From Roseburia sp. (lineage in GTDB: Bacteria; Bacillota; Clostridia; Lachnospirales; Lachnospiraceae), in NCBI GenBank assembly GCA_019421345.1, contig JAHZFL010000002.1, positions 165,109 through 229,108 on the forward strand: 64,000 nt of DNA. Direction: 5' to 3'. Shown in pieces: positions 1 to 8,450 of the stretch (position 1 is its first letter; each line of letters begins with the position of its first letter). The position numbers and the translations under genes were made by a program. The notes under the pieces were generated by a model. The model did not search any database. It had not been told where the DNA came from and saw nothing but the letters and a program-made list of their open reading frames with translations.

Positions 1-450
1 GCATTCCCCTTTGTTCAGGTTCATTCCGCACACCTTGCAAATTCCTTTGCAATCCTCCTTGCACAGAACTTTCATCGGCCAGTTCACCAAAATCTCTCCA
101 TAGATAAGCTTATCTATATCCAGATTTAATCCAATCAGGTAGTCAATAGATTCCATCTGCTCGTCCCCGATGACAGAGCCGTCTAATGTAAGCTCCTTAT
201 CAACGGACACATGAATGTCTGTCGGAACCTCCGCCAGACAACGGCTGCACGGTATTGATACCGTCATATGCGTCTCGCCGGAAATCAGCATGCGCTTATT
301 CTCCTGATTCGCAATCCGAATATCAATCGGCGCCTTCTGTGTAATAGGAAATTCGCCAAGCCTTGACACAAAGGAATTGAGCTCGATCGGAACTTCTTTG
401 GTAATCTCCTTGTTCGCACAAGACACAATCTCTGAAATATCAATCTGCAT
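1..450 (-). CDS. DUF177 (YceD-family) protein, 3' end outside window
   Basis: The first 150 codons are in the window; the stop lies beyond the left edge. The start is the ATG at 450, seven bases after a GGGAGGAG ribosome site. The visible part has the family pattern: a beta-rich N-terminal half, a CSRC pair near residue 69, then a Cys-rich tail (CKEDCKGICKVCG) that could bind zinc. In Firmicutes this family sits directly before rpmF (ribosomal protein L32) and is thought to act in rRNA or ribosome metabolism; rpmF would be expected just to the left, which cannot be checked here. It is the first gene of its own transcript, with a consensus promoter at 507-535. Family assignment is firm, the exact role is not known. 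Confidence 0.85.
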   Translation of the reverse strand, partial: MQIDISEIVSCANKEITKEVPIELNSFVSRLGEFPITQKAPIDIRIANQENKRMLISGETHMTVSIPCSRCLAEVPTDIHVSVDKELTLDGSVIGDEQMESIDYLIGLNLDIDKLIYGEILVNWPMKVLCKEDCKGICKVCGMNLNKGEC

Positions 451-506
451 GGTTTACTCCTCCCTCTTGGCAAGTATTCTCACGCTTGAGGTCTCACACC
501 TAACCA

Positions 507-535
507 ATTATACATAGGCACATTTTATTTGTCAA
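507..535 (-). promoter_or_regulatory. Sigma-A type promoter of the DUF177 gene
   Basis: On the minus strand a perfect TTGACA (530-535) is separated by 17 bp from a perfect TATAAT (507-512). The start codon is about 57 bp downstream. This is the best-matching housekeeping promoter in the window. Confidence 0.85.
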
Positions 536-540
536 TCATT

Positions 541-575
541 TCTTTGCAAAAATTGTCAAGTTTTTTTACTTGACA
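541..575 (-). terminator. Probable terminator after ackA
   Basis: Three bases after the ackA stop, a 7-bp stem (TGTCAAG / CTTGACA, 554-575) with an 8-base A-rich loop is followed on the minus strand by ATTTTTG. The stem is short and A/T rich, so termination may be partial; it lies just upstream of the next promoter. Confidence 0.5.
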
Positions 576-578
576 GTC

Positions 579-1769
579 CTACTTCACAAGTGCGACGGTC
601 TCTCTTGCGATCGCAAGCTCCTCGTTTGTCGGAATCACGCATACCTTTACCTTAGAATCCGGTGTAGAAATAACCTTGTCCTCACCGCGCACCGTATTCG
701 CCGCATCATCTACGCCGACACCGAGATAGCCAAGATAATCAAGCACCTGCTTTCTGACGATCTGTGTGTTTTCTCCGATTCCCGCGGTAAATGCGATAGC
801 ATCCACACCGTTCATCGCTGCCGCATAAGCGCCGATATATTTCGCTACACGATAGCTGAACACCTCAAGGGCGTTGATCGCCATCTCATTTCCCTCCTCG
901 TAAGCAGCCTCCAGATCACGGAAATCACTGGAGAGACAGGAAAGTCCCTGCACGCCGGATTTCTTATTTAATACGTCCATAACACCGTCAATATCGAGAT
1001 TCTCCTTCTTTGCGATAAACTCCATAATCGCCGGATCAATATCGCCGCAGCGTGTTCCCATTACAAGACCCTCAAGCGGTGTCAAGCCCATGGAGGTATC
1101 CACGCACTCACCGTTCAGCACTGCGCTGACCGATGCACCGTTGCCAAGATGCGCAACGATGATCTTGGAATTTTTCAGATCCATTCCCAAAAACTCAGCC
1201 GTGCGCTTTGAAACAAAGCTGTGGCTTGTACCATGGAAGCCGTAGCGTCTCACCTTATATTTCTCATAGTACTCATACGGCAGACCGTAAAGATATGCCT
1301 TCTTCGGCATAGTCTGGTGGAAGGCAGTATCAAATACGCCAACCATCGGCACGTTTGGCATCAGCTCCTTACATGCTGCAATTCCGATCAGATTTGCAGG
1401 ATTATGAAGCGGCGCAAGGTCGTTGCACTCCTCGATCGTCTGCAGCACCTCCGGCGTCAGCAGCGTAGACGCTGCAAACTTTTCTCCGCCATGTACCACG
1501 CGGTGTCCGACCGCATCAATCTCAGACAGGCTCCCAAGCGCTCCCGTCTTTGGATTTACAAGCGCTTCCAATACCATCTGAATTGCCTGCTTATGTGTTG
1601 GCATCGCAGCCTCTGTGATCTCCTTGTCAAGTCCCGTTTTCTGATATACCAGTCTGCCGTCAATTCCGATTCTCTCACACAATCCTTTCGCCAGCACTGC
1701 TTCGCTCTCTGAATCGATCAACTGATATTTCAGTGACGAGCTTCCACAGTTAATAACTAATACATTCAT
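579..1769 (-). CDS. ackA: Acetate kinase
   Basis: AckA converts acetyl phosphate and ADP to acetate and ATP, the substrate-level phosphorylation step of acetate fermentation in the cytoplasm. The 396 residues match the usual length. The ASKHA-fold signatures are all present: N-terminal NCGSSSLKYQL, VFDTAFHQTMP, GFHGTSH near residue 180, AHLGNGAS, and GIGEN near residue 331. The start ATG at 1769 follows AAAGGAGG. The usual partner pta (phosphotransacetylase) is not adjacent: the gene has its own promoter (1818-1846), and the next gene upstream is the divergent tmcAL. Downstream is the DUF177 gene with a separate promoter. Confidence 0.97.
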   Translation of the reverse strand: MNVLVINCGSSSLKYQLIDSESEAVLAKGLCERIGIDGRLVYQKTGLDKEITEAAMPTHKQAIQMVLEALVNPKTGALGSLSEIDAVGHRVVHGGEKFAASTLLTPEVLQTIEECNDLAPLHNPANLIGIAACKELMPNVPMVGVFDTAFHQTMPKKAYLYGLPYEYYEKYKVRRYGFHGTSHSFVSKRTAEFLGMDLKNSKIIVAHLGNGASVSAVLNGECVDTSMGLTPLEGLVMGTRCGDIDPAIMEFIAKKENLDIDGVMDVLNKKSGVQGLSCLSSDFRDLEAAYEEGNEMAINALEVFSYRVAKYIGAYAAAMNGVDAIAFTAGIGENTQIVRKQVLDYLGYLGVGVDDAANTVRGEDKVISTPDSKVKVCVIPTNEELAIARETVALVK

Positions 1770-1817
1770 GATCTTCCTCCTTTAGAACAGTCTCTTGTAA
1801 TGACTGTATACCTTATC

Positions 1818-1846
1818 AGTATACCCCTCTTTTTGCCCCCAGACAA
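1818..1846 (-). promoter_or_regulatory. ackA promoter
   Basis: On the minus strand TTGTCT (1841-1846) and TATACT (1818-1823) are 17 bp apart, about 50 bp before the ackA start codon. Confidence 0.7.
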
Positions 1847-1931
1847 GCTATTATTTGTCACTTTTTTATAATTTATCGCAAAAAGAATGCTAAATTTTTA
1901 ACGTTATTTTTTTCACAGATTCAATGTTCCG

Positions 1932-1961
1932 TTGCATCCTGCCGTAAAAATATGATACCAT
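1932..1961 (+). promoter_or_regulatory. Possible tmcAL promoter
   Basis: TTGCAT (1932-1937) and TACCAT (1956-1961) are 18 bp apart, with a TG two bases before the -10 box as in extended -10 promoters. The spacing and position are reasonable, the boxes are imperfect. Confidence 0.45.
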
Positions 1962-1970
1962 ACGACTAAA

Positions 1971-2013
1971 ACAACGAGCGACGCACCTCGCGGGTCACTC
2001 TATGTCAATAAAA
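1971..2013 (+). repeat. Dispersed intergenic repeat, copy A (module 1)
   Basis: This roughly 43-bp block begins ACAACGAGCGAC and ends TCAATAAAA. It aligns without gaps over most of its length to the copies at 30502-30545 and 35890-35934. Here it lies in the 5' untranslated region of tmcAL, between promoter and ribosome site, while the other copies abut terminators. The core GAGCGAC / GTCACTC can pair with one mismatch. Confidence 0.65.
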
Positions 2014-2046
2014 TACCCGGCATCACTCTGCCGCACAGGAGGTCTT

Positions 2047-3399
2047 ATGACAGTCATCGGAATCATCGCGGAATATAATCCGTTTCACAATGGGCATGCC
2101 TACCAGATCGAAAGCATCCGCCGACAGACAAACGCCGACTATATCGTCGTCGCCATGAGCGGCGATTTTGTACAGCGCGGCGCACCCGCCTTGATCGACA
2201 AATATGCGCGCGCGCGGATGGCGCTCTCCTGCGGTGCAGACCTTGTCGTTGAGCTTCCGGCAATCTGGTCTGTATCCTCCGCGGAGGCCTTCGCAGAGGC
2301 AGGAATTTCTCTGTTTGAGCAAATGGGCTGTGTCGACGGCATCTGCTTTGGCGCAGAATCGGATCGGCTTCCCCTTTTAAAACAGATTGCCGCATTCCTC
2401 ACAGAAGAACCTTCCTCCTATCAGAACCTTCTTTCTTCTTATTTAAAAGAAGGATTTTCCTTTCCCGCGGCGCGTGCCAAAGCGACGGCAGACTGCCTTT
2501 GTGCGGATGCGCCGGACGCGGCGGCAATCCACGCAATCCTGTGCGAGCCAAATAATATCCTCGCCATCGAATATTTAAAATCGCTAAAACGCCGAGACAG
2601 CAAAATGCTTCCGTACCTGATCAAGCGGGAGGGCGCAGGCTACCACGAGTCAAAAATACGAACGTCTGCGACATCGCCTGTAGGGCAGCATGCTCCTTCT
2701 GCCTCCCCCATACAACCGCCAACTGCCTCCGCGACTGCGATCCGCAGACTGCTGCTTTCCGGCAATGACGATGTCGCCGCTCCCGCTCTTGCACATGCCA
2801 TGCCGCAGGAAGCCTTATCCATTCTGGGCGATTATCTGCATCATGCCCCGCTCCTTACCGAGAATGATTTTTCTGCCGCTTTGTGCTATCTGCTTTTCAC
2901 AAGCACAAAGGAACAGCTCGCCAGGCTTGCCGATTCCAATGCAGACATCGCCAGCCGGATTTTTAAAAACCGTTTCCAAGCAGCCTCCGTTTCTGGTCTC
3001 TGCGCCGTAAATAAGAGCCGCGATGTCACCTACACACGCATCAGCCGTATCCTTTTTCATCTGCTGCTGCAGATTACAAAAGATGACATACAGCTTACCA
3101 AAGACGCCGGATATGTTCCCTATCTGCGCCTGCTTGGCTTTCGCAAAGACTCTGCGGCGCTTCTTTCCGAACTCAAGCGCCATGCTCTTGTACCGCTGAT
3201 CTCCAAGCTTGCCGATGCGTCAAAGCTGCTTGCTCCCTCCTCCCTTGCGGTTCTGGAAAAGGATATTTTTGCCGCCAACCTGTATGAGCAGACACGTTTC
3301 CTCAAACAAAACAGCGGGCATCCCGCGGTAGGGGACGCCCGTCTGTCAGAGCAGATGACCTTGCGGGAAGAATATACACGCAAGCTTGTTGTCATCTAA
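2047..3399 (+). CDS. tmcAL: tRNA(Met) cytidine acetate ligase TmcAL (YlbM family)
   Basis: TmcAL forms N4-acetylcytidine at the wobble position of elongator tRNA-Met, using acetate and ATP through an acetyl-adenylate. The N-terminus carries the nucleotidyltransferase signature GIIAEYNPFHNGH, and MSGDFVQRG follows near residue 37. At 450 residues it is slightly longer than the usual ~400. The extra length is partly a Pro/Ser/Ala/Thr-rich linker around residues 207-230 just before the conserved SATAIRR-like motif. An in-frame start at 2002 is possible, but the ATG at 2047 sits five bases after AGGAGG and matches the family start. The neighbouring ackA makes acetate, the ligase substrate; this pairing is common in Firmicutes. 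Confidence 0.93.
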   Translation: MTVIGIIAEYNPFHNGHAYQIESIRRQTNADYIVVAMSGDFVQRGAPALIDKYARARMALSCGADLVVELPAIWSVSSAEAFAEAGISLFEQMGCVDGICFGAESDRLPLLKQIAAFLTEEPSSYQNLLSSYLKEGFSFPAARAKATADCLCADAPDAAAIHAILCEPNNILAIEYLKSLKRRDSKMLPYLIKREGAGYHESKIRTSATSPVGQHAPSASPIQPPTASATAIRRLLLSGNDDVAAPALAHAMPQEALSILGDYLHHAPLLTENDFSAALCYLLFTSTKEQLARLADSNADIASRIFKNRFQAASVSGLCAVNKSRDVTYTRISRILFHLLLQITKDDIQLTKDAGYVPYLRLLGFRKDSAALLSELKRHALVPLISKLADASKLLAPSSLAVLEKDIFAANLYEQTRFLKQNSGHPAVGDARLSEQMTLREEYTRKLVVI

Positions 3400-3401
3400 G
3401 C

Positions 3402-3426
3402 ACGCCGCAGAATCACACTGCGGCGT
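3402..3426. terminator. Hairpin between convergent tmcAL and purH-like genes
   Basis: A perfect 9-bp stem, ACGCCGCAG / CTGCGGCGT, with a 7-base loop starts two bases after the tmcAL stop and lies 30 bp from the convergent stop codon. Neither side has a proper T-run, so it may be a weak bidirectional terminator or an mRNA end stabiliser. Confidence 0.45.
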
Positions 3427-3456
3427 ATGCCGAAATATTTCTTATGAAGCTTTTTC

Positions 3457-4635
3457 CTAATGGTGGAACAGACGGATACCGGTAAATGCCATCGTCATCT
3501 GATACTTGTTGCAGGTATCGATCACATGGTCATCACGGATCGAGCCTCCCGGCTGCGCAACATATTTTACGCCGCTTCTGTGTGCACGCTCAATATTGTC
3601 GCCAAATGGGAAGAATGCGTCTGACCCCAGCGCGACCTCTGTGTTCTTATCTAACCACGCGCGCTTCTCCTCCGCTGTAAATACCTTCGGTTTTTCCGTA
3701 AAGATCGCCTCCCATGCACCGTCTGCGAGCACATCCATATAGTCCTCGCCGATATACAGATCAATGGCATTATCTCTGTCGGCACGCTTGATCGTTTCCT
3801 TAAACGGAAGTGAAAGTACCTGCGGAGACTGGCGCAGCCACCAATTATCTGCCTTTGTTCCCGCAAGCCTTGTGCAGTGAATCCTCGACTGCTGCCCTGC
3901 TCCGATACCGATCGCCTGTCCGCCCTTGACATAGCAGACAGAGTTTGACTGTGTATATTTTAAGGTGATCATCGCGATCGCAAGGTCGATCTTCGCAGAC
4001 TGCGGCAGCTCTTTATTTTCCGTTACCAGATGATCAAAGAAATGCTCGTCGATCACAAGCGCATTTCTTCCCTGCTCAAAGGTGATGCCGAATACTTCCT
4101 TTCGCTCCACCGGCTTTGGCACATAGGACGGATCGATCTGGATCACGTTGTAATTGCCTTTTTTCTTTTCCTTTAGGATCGCAAGCGCTTCCTCTGTATA
4201 GCCCGGCGCGATCACGCCGTCTGACACCTCTCGCTTGATCACAAGCGCCGTCTCCCTATCGCAGACGTCCGATAGAGAAATAAAATCACCAAAGGACGAC
4301 ATGCGGTCCGCACCTCTCGCACGGATATATGCGTTGGCAAGCGGCGTAAACTCCACATCCATATCATCCACCCAATAAATCCTGCGCTCCACCTCAGAAA
4401 GCGGAAGTCCGACTGCCGCCCCCGCCGGAGACACATGCTTAAAGGAGGTCGCTGCCGCAAGCCCTGTCGCGCGCTTTAATTCCGACACTAACTGCCAGCC
4501 GTTCAATGCGTCCAGAAAATTAATATATCCCGGCTTTCCGCAAAGCACCTGAATCGGAAGCTCTCCCTGTTCCATGTAGATACGGGAAGGCTTTTGATTA
4601 GGGTTACAGCCATATTTCAATTCTAACTCTTTCAT
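3457..4635 (-). CDS. AICAR formyltransferase, stand-alone (PurH C-terminal domain only)
   Basis: This enzyme transfers the formyl group of 10-formyl-THF to AICAR to give FAICAR, the ninth step of purine synthesis. Only the formyltransferase part of PurH is present: KYGCNPNQKP at the start, the catalytic Lys-His in SFKHVSPAG (about residue 70), and FFPFGDNIERA and VAQPGGSIRD near the end. At 392 residues it is far shorter than bifunctional PurH (about 510-530) and lacks the N-terminal MGS-like cyclohydrolase domain. The missing activity is supplied by the next gene upstream, 24 bp away in the same operon. The start at 4635 is chosen over 4647 because of spacing to AGGAAAGG and because homologues begin MKELELKYG-like. 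Confidence 0.9.
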   Translation of the reverse strand: MKELELKYGCNPNQKPSRIYMEQGELPIQVLCGKPGYINFLDALNGWQLVSELKRATGLAAATSFKHVSPAGAAVGLPLSEVERRIYWVDDMDVEFTPLANAYIRARGADRMSSFGDFISLSDVCDRETALVIKREVSDGVIAPGYTEEALAILKEKKKGNYNVIQIDPSYVPKPVERKEVFGITFEQGRNALVIDEHFFDHLVTENKELPQSAKIDLAIAMITLKYTQSNSVCYVKGGQAIGIGAGQQSRIHCTRLAGTKADNWWLRQSPQVLSLPFKETIKRADRDNAIDLYIGEDYMDVLADGAWEAIFTEKPKVFTAEEKRAWLDKNTEVALGSDAFFPFGDNIERAHRSGVKYVAQPGGSIRDDHVIDTCNKYQMTMAFTGIRLFHH

Positions 4636-4659
4636 GATGCATGTCATCCTTTCCTAAGC

Positions 4660-5373
4660 TTACACATTTTTATTAACAATTCTTGTCTCATATTCCCCGG
4701 TCTCAAGCTCAATATAGCGCACAAACAAAGATACCTTGTTTTCTTCATTCAAATTCTCCCAGAGCATCCTTGTAAAATCGTCGATCGCCCCTTCTATCCT
4801 GACGCGTTTTGGCTCTCCCTCAAAGCTTGGGAGCGGATTGCCGTCATTCTGATAGGTATGGATAAAGCGTCCCTCGCCTGCCAGAGGATTCTCATACGCA
4901 AAGGTATATCTGCTGCAGCTTTCGGGATTACCGTCACTGCTCTTTAAAATCGACATTGCATAATTAAAGCTGCCGTTTTCGATATGCATGATCCCCGAAA
5001 TACGCGGCGTATAATTGGGCGCATCCGGCTCAAATTCTCTCGTGCGCAGCGCCTGCTCAAACGTCTGTTGCTTGTCCATGCACGCATAGATCGTATCTGT
5101 CTGATCCCCGTTTGTCACGATCGTCTTGTTGCCAAGCACTCGTACAGGTGCATAAATGATCAGACTTGGATCTGTCAGCTTGGAGGGATCAAATGCCTCT
5201 GTGCGAATCCCTGCCTGATCCTCCACAAAAATACGGTTTCTGCTGTTCTCGCTTCTTCCCATGATAAAATAAGCCGTAACCGCATACCGTCCGTCCGCGG
5301 ATCTTCCGAGTACGATCCCTCTCCCCGGATATGTATTTTCGGCAAGCTCCCTTTGTAATGACAGCATTTCCAT
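4660..5373 (-). CDS. IMP cyclohydrolase, PurO type
   Basis: The product should close FAICAR to IMP, the last step of purine synthesis. Near the N-terminus are GRGIVLGRS and YFIMGRSENSRNR, and in the middle NYTPRISGI, typical of the PurO-like IMP cyclohydrolase family, which is unrelated to the PurH cyclohydrolase domain. The 237-residue length fits. The ATG at 5373 follows GGGAGGA with good spacing; an in-frame start 96 bases further upstream lacks a ribosome site and would precede the promoter -10. It is the first gene of a two-gene operon with the formyltransferase, under the promoter at 5419-5447. Confidence 0.9.
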   Translation of the reverse strand: MEMLSLQRELAENTYPGRGIVLGRSADGRYAVTAYFIMGRSENSRNRIFVEDQAGIRTEAFDPSKLTDPSLIIYAPVRVLGNKTIVTNGDQTDTIYACMDKQQTFEQALRTREFEPDAPNYTPRISGIMHIENGSFNYAMSILKSSDGNPESCSRYTFAYENPLAGEGRFIHTYQNDGNPLPSFEGEPKRVRIEGAIDDFTRMLWENLNEENKVSLFVRYIELETGEYETRIVNKNV

Positions 5374-5418
5374 GATTGTCCTCCCTCGTCTAAAAAACAA
5401 TAGTGATAATTCTTTTTT

Positions 5419-5447
5419 AGTGTAGCATGGCGTTTGCTTTTTTACAA
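5419..5447 (-). promoter_or_regulatory. Promoter of the IMP-forming operon
   Basis: TTGTAA (5442-5447) and TACACT (5419-5424) on the minus strand are 17 bp apart, with a short leader of about 40 nt before the start codon. No purine riboswitch fits in this leader. Confidence 0.65.
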
Positions 5448-5502
5448 GAAAGCAGCGCTTATTAGTCATATGAATTTATTTTCTTAAATTCATTAGTAAA
5501 GC

Positions 5503-6690
5503 TTATAATTTTCTCTCCAGCGCCAGAGCGCGCTGCTGCCATGTATGTGATGCAAGCGCCTTTTTCCTTCCGCGCACTGCCATTTCCTCCAATACCTGTG
5601 TATCACGCAGCAGCGCAGACGCAATTTCCGGGAGCGCTGCTGTTTCCTTTAAGGAAAAATATTTCAGCTCCCTGCCGTCCGCAAACTGCTCCCGCAGATA
5701 CCTGCTGTCGTCGGTCAAAGCAACCGTCTGCTGCAGCATTGCCGTAAAAATCCGATCGTGCGCGCCGTCCTTAAACCACGGCATGAGATTTAAGGAAAGC
5801 CTCGCATTCTGCACCGCCTCCACACAGCGCTCCGAAGTCACCTGACCGCCGTGACGCACGATATTCTGCGGTTTTTTGCAGGAAAGCTCCTCCCAGCCTG
5901 CACCAAAAACATCAACCTTAAGCCCACACTCCGCCAGTGTGCGCACAGCCTCTCCGCGGAAATAGGTCCGCACATACAGGTCGATTACCGCCATTCCTGC
6001 CATAGCCCCACAAAGCTCTCCCTCCGACACATATCCAAGCTCCTCTTTAATGTGACGCTCAAAGACCTGATCCATCGACTGCAACGGATCAGACAGCAAA
6101 TCATCCAAAATTCCCTGATAAAATATCCGGTACTCAGGCTCTTGCATAGAAATTTTCTGCGCAAGCGGTGCAAGCGGCACATAATTTGCGGTAAACACCA
6201 CATCATAGGCGCGCTGTTCATAAGGAATCACAGCTTCTTTCGCTCCAAACGTCAGCCTGCCGTTTCCCGCCAGCGGCAAAAATGATACGCTCTGCTGCGG
6301 ATAGAACCGCTCCACATATGACACATGCTCTCTGTCCACACAAAAAAGCTTCATGCGCGGCAATGGATATACCAGCCGCGCATGATAATAAAACGGATGA
6401 TCCACCAGAATATTTAAGTATTCCATCTCATAGGCGTCCCAGACAAACCTACCCGCCTCGTCCCGAAAAATCTCCTCATCGCCAAGTCCGATAAAGTTAA
6501 AGGTTATAAGCGCGCTCTGTCCCCTGACGGCAAAGCCGTCAAGTCCGTTCAGGGACTCGTACAGCCTGTCATAGTCAATGAAATAACAGTCATAGCCGCG
6601 CTGTAGAAGCGCAGACGCAAGCTGCTCGGAAAAATACCCCAGTGTCTCCACCGCATGTTTGATTAAAATAATCTTAGTGATCGTTCCCAT
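5503..6690 (-). CDS. CgeB/YkvP-like glycosyltransferase
   Basis: The 395 residues form a two-domain GT-B style protein. The C-terminal 130 residues fit the Glyco_trans_1_2 (CgeB) pattern: a stretch around LSLNLMPWFKDG, then HDRIFTAMLQQTVALTD and ADGRELKYFS. Such proteins are thought to transfer sugars to spore coat, S-layer or surface components, with unknown acceptor; nothing here shows the substrate. The ATG is six bases after the stop of the DUF711 gene and lacks a clear ribosome site, so translation is probably coupled to that gene. No signal peptide or membrane segment is seen, so it should be cytoplasmic. Confidence 0.7.
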   Translation of the reverse strand: MGTITKIILIKHAVETLGYFSEQLASALLQRGYDCYFIDYDRLYESLNGLDGFAVRGQSALITFNFIGLGDEEIFRDEAGRFVWDAYEMEYLNILVDHPFYYHARLVYPLPRMKLFCVDREHVSYVERFYPQQSVSFLPLAGNGRLTFGAKEAVIPYEQRAYDVVFTANYVPLAPLAQKISMQEPEYRIFYQGILDDLLSDPLQSMDQVFERHIKEELGYVSEGELCGAMAGMAVIDLYVRTYFRGEAVRTLAECGLKVDVFGAGWEELSCKKPQNIVRHGGQVTSERCVEAVQNARLSLNLMPWFKDGAHDRIFTAMLQQTVALTDDSRYLREQFADGRELKYFSLKETAALPEIASALLRDTQVLEEMAVRGRKKALASHTWQQRALALERKL

Positions 6691-6696
6691 ATCTTT

Positions 6697-8061
6697 TTAA
6701 TTCTTAAAACTGTGGATTGGCGCAGGAATCCTGCCCTTCCGGTTGATAAAATCATCACAGGAAAAACGGTTGACCGGCATGATCGGCGCATAGCCAAACA
6801 GTCCGCCAAACTCCACCGTATCGCCGACGCTCTTTCCGATCACCGGAATCAGACGCGCCGCCGTTGTCTTTTGATTGACCATGCCAAGCGCCATCTCGTC
6901 GGCGATCATACCGGAAATCGTCGTTGCCTTCGTATCGCCCGGAATTGCGATCATGTCAAGTCCGACCGAACAGACACAGGTCATTGCCTCAAGCTTCTCT
7001 AAGGTGATCGCTCCCGCCGTCACCGCGTCGATCATGCCCTGATCCTCGCTGACAGGAATAAACGCACCGCTCAGTCCGCCCACATAGGAGGACGCCATCA
7101 CGCCGCCCTTTTTCACCTGATCGTTTAACAGGGCAAGCGCTGCCGTCGTCCCCGGCGCACCTGCATACTCCAGACCGATCTCGCAGAGAATATCCGCAAC
7201 CGAATCACCGACCGCAGGTGTCGGCGCAAGTGAGAGGTCGATAATTCCAAACGGAATCCCAAGCATCCTTGACGCCTCCTGTGCCACAAGCTGCCCCACA
7301 CGCGTGACCTTAAACGCCGTCCTCTTGATCGTCTCGCAAAGCACCTCAAAGCTCTCACCGCGCACCTGTTCCAACGCCGTCTTTACGACGCCCGGTCCGC
7401 TGACGCCGACATTGATCACCGCATCTGCCTCCGTCACGCCGTGGAACGCTCCCGCCATAAACGGATTGTCATCGGGCGCATTGCAAAAGACTACAAGCTT
7501 CATGCAGTCCACGGAATCGCGATCCCTCGAACGCTCTGCAACCTCAAGCAAAATCTCGCCCATCAGACGCACAGCATCCATATTAATGCCTGTCTTTGTG
7601 GACGCAAGATTAACAGAGCTGCACACACGCTCACTTGCACAGAGCGCCGCCGGAATCGAACGGATCAGCATCTCATCTGCGCTTGTCATCCCCTTTGAAA
7701 CAAGCGCAGAATATCCGCCGATCAAATTTGCGCCGACTGCCGCAGCCGCCCGGTCAAGCGTCTGTGCGATCGTCACAAAATCCTCCGGCGTTTTACATGC
7801 CGCTCCGCCGATCAATGCGATCGGCGTCACGGCAATCCGCTTGTTGACGATCGGAATGCCAAACTCCGTCTCAATCCGCTGTGCTGTTTTTTCCAAATCA
7901 CGCGCGACTGTCGTGATCCGTCTGTAAATCTTTTCATTCAGCCTTTCCAGATCCGCGTCGATACACTCCAGCAGACTGATCCCGATCGTGATCGTACGGA
8001 CGTCCAGATTTTCCTGCTCCACCATCTTATTGGTCTCATTTACTTCCCAGCTATTGATCAT
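6697..8061 (-). CDS. PFL-family/DUF711 (UPF0210) protein
   Basis: The 454-residue sequence is a full-length member of the UPF0210 family: INSWEVNETNKMVEQENLDVRTIT at the start in two halves, a glycine-rich middle (GVSGPGVVKTAL), and DSVADILCEIGLEYAGAPG. The family has a pyruvate-formate-lyase-like fold by structure prediction but no established reaction. It is nearly always encoded next to a small ACT protein, as here (26-bp gap), which suggests an amino-acid-controlled enzyme or complex; that is inference. The start ATG at 8061 follows GGAGAGG; an upstream in-frame TTG at 8073 overlaps that site and is less likely. Confidence 0.9.
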   Translation of the reverse strand: MINSWEVNETNKMVEQENLDVRTITIGISLLECIDADLERLNEKIYRRITTVARDLEKTAQRIETEFGIPIVNKRIAVTPIALIGGAACKTPEDFVTIAQTLDRAAAAVGANLIGGYSALVSKGMTSADEMLIRSIPAALCASERVCSSVNLASTKTGINMDAVRLMGEILLEVAERSRDRDSVDCMKLVVFCNAPDDNPFMAGAFHGVTEADAVINVGVSGPGVVKTALEQVRGESFEVLCETIKRTAFKVTRVGQLVAQEASRMLGIPFGIIDLSLAPTPAVGDSVADILCEIGLEYAGAPGTTAALALLNDQVKKGGVMASSYVGGLSGAFIPVSEDQGMIDAVTAGAITLEKLEAMTCVCSVGLDMIAIPGDTKATTISGMIADEMALGMVNQKTTAARLIPVIGKSVGDTVEFGGLFGYAPIMPVNRFSCDDFINRKGRIPAPIHSFKN

Positions 8062-8087
8062 ATTCCTCTCCAATCCGAAGCGATTTG

Positions 8088-8372
8088 TTAAATTCTGTGC
8101 ATTTTCTCAAAAATTTCTTCCCTCTGACATTTCACGGAAACGCCAAGCGCCTCCCCGATCTCCTCCAGCTCCCTGCTGCAGTCTGAAAAAGATTTTACCA
8201 TATCCGCCACGTCCACGATCATCATCATATTAAAATACCCCGATACGATCGTCTGCGAAATATCAAGAATATTCACCCTGCTTTCGGAGAGATAGGTGCT
8301 CACCTTTGCGATAATCCCTATCGTATCCTTTCCAACTACTGTAATGATCGCCTTTTCCGCTGTCTGCTCCAT
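8088..8372 (-). CDS. ACT domain protein (UPF0237)
   Basis: A single ACT domain of about 94 residues: the opening strand AIITVVGKDTIGIIAKVSTYL and helix, then VNILDISQTIV and FNMMMIVDV. The family binds small ligands, often amino acids, and works as a regulatory dimer. It precedes the DUF711 gene and should be its partner. Three in-frame ATG codons stand in a row after AGGAGG; the last (8372) has the best spacing. Confidence 0.9.
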   Translation of the reverse strand: MEQTAEKAIITVVGKDTIGIIAKVSTYLSESRVNILDISQTIVSGYFNMMMIVDVADMVKSFSDCSRELEEIGEALGVSVKCQREEIFEKMHRI

Positions 8373-8450
8373 CATCATTCCTCCTCATCCCTTTTACGGC
8401 TTTCCTGTCATATACTGCCCTGCTTATCCCGCTTCCTTTGATCCAAGCGC

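Noticed and set aside
5374..5502. A purine riboswitch ahead of the IMP-forming operon
   Set aside because: The leader from the promoter to the start codon is only about 40 nt, too short, and lacks the conserved three-way junction.
7304..7927. A 207-codon plus-strand frame inside the DUF711 gene
   Set aside because: Shadow of a well-conserved minus-strand gene; no independent signals.
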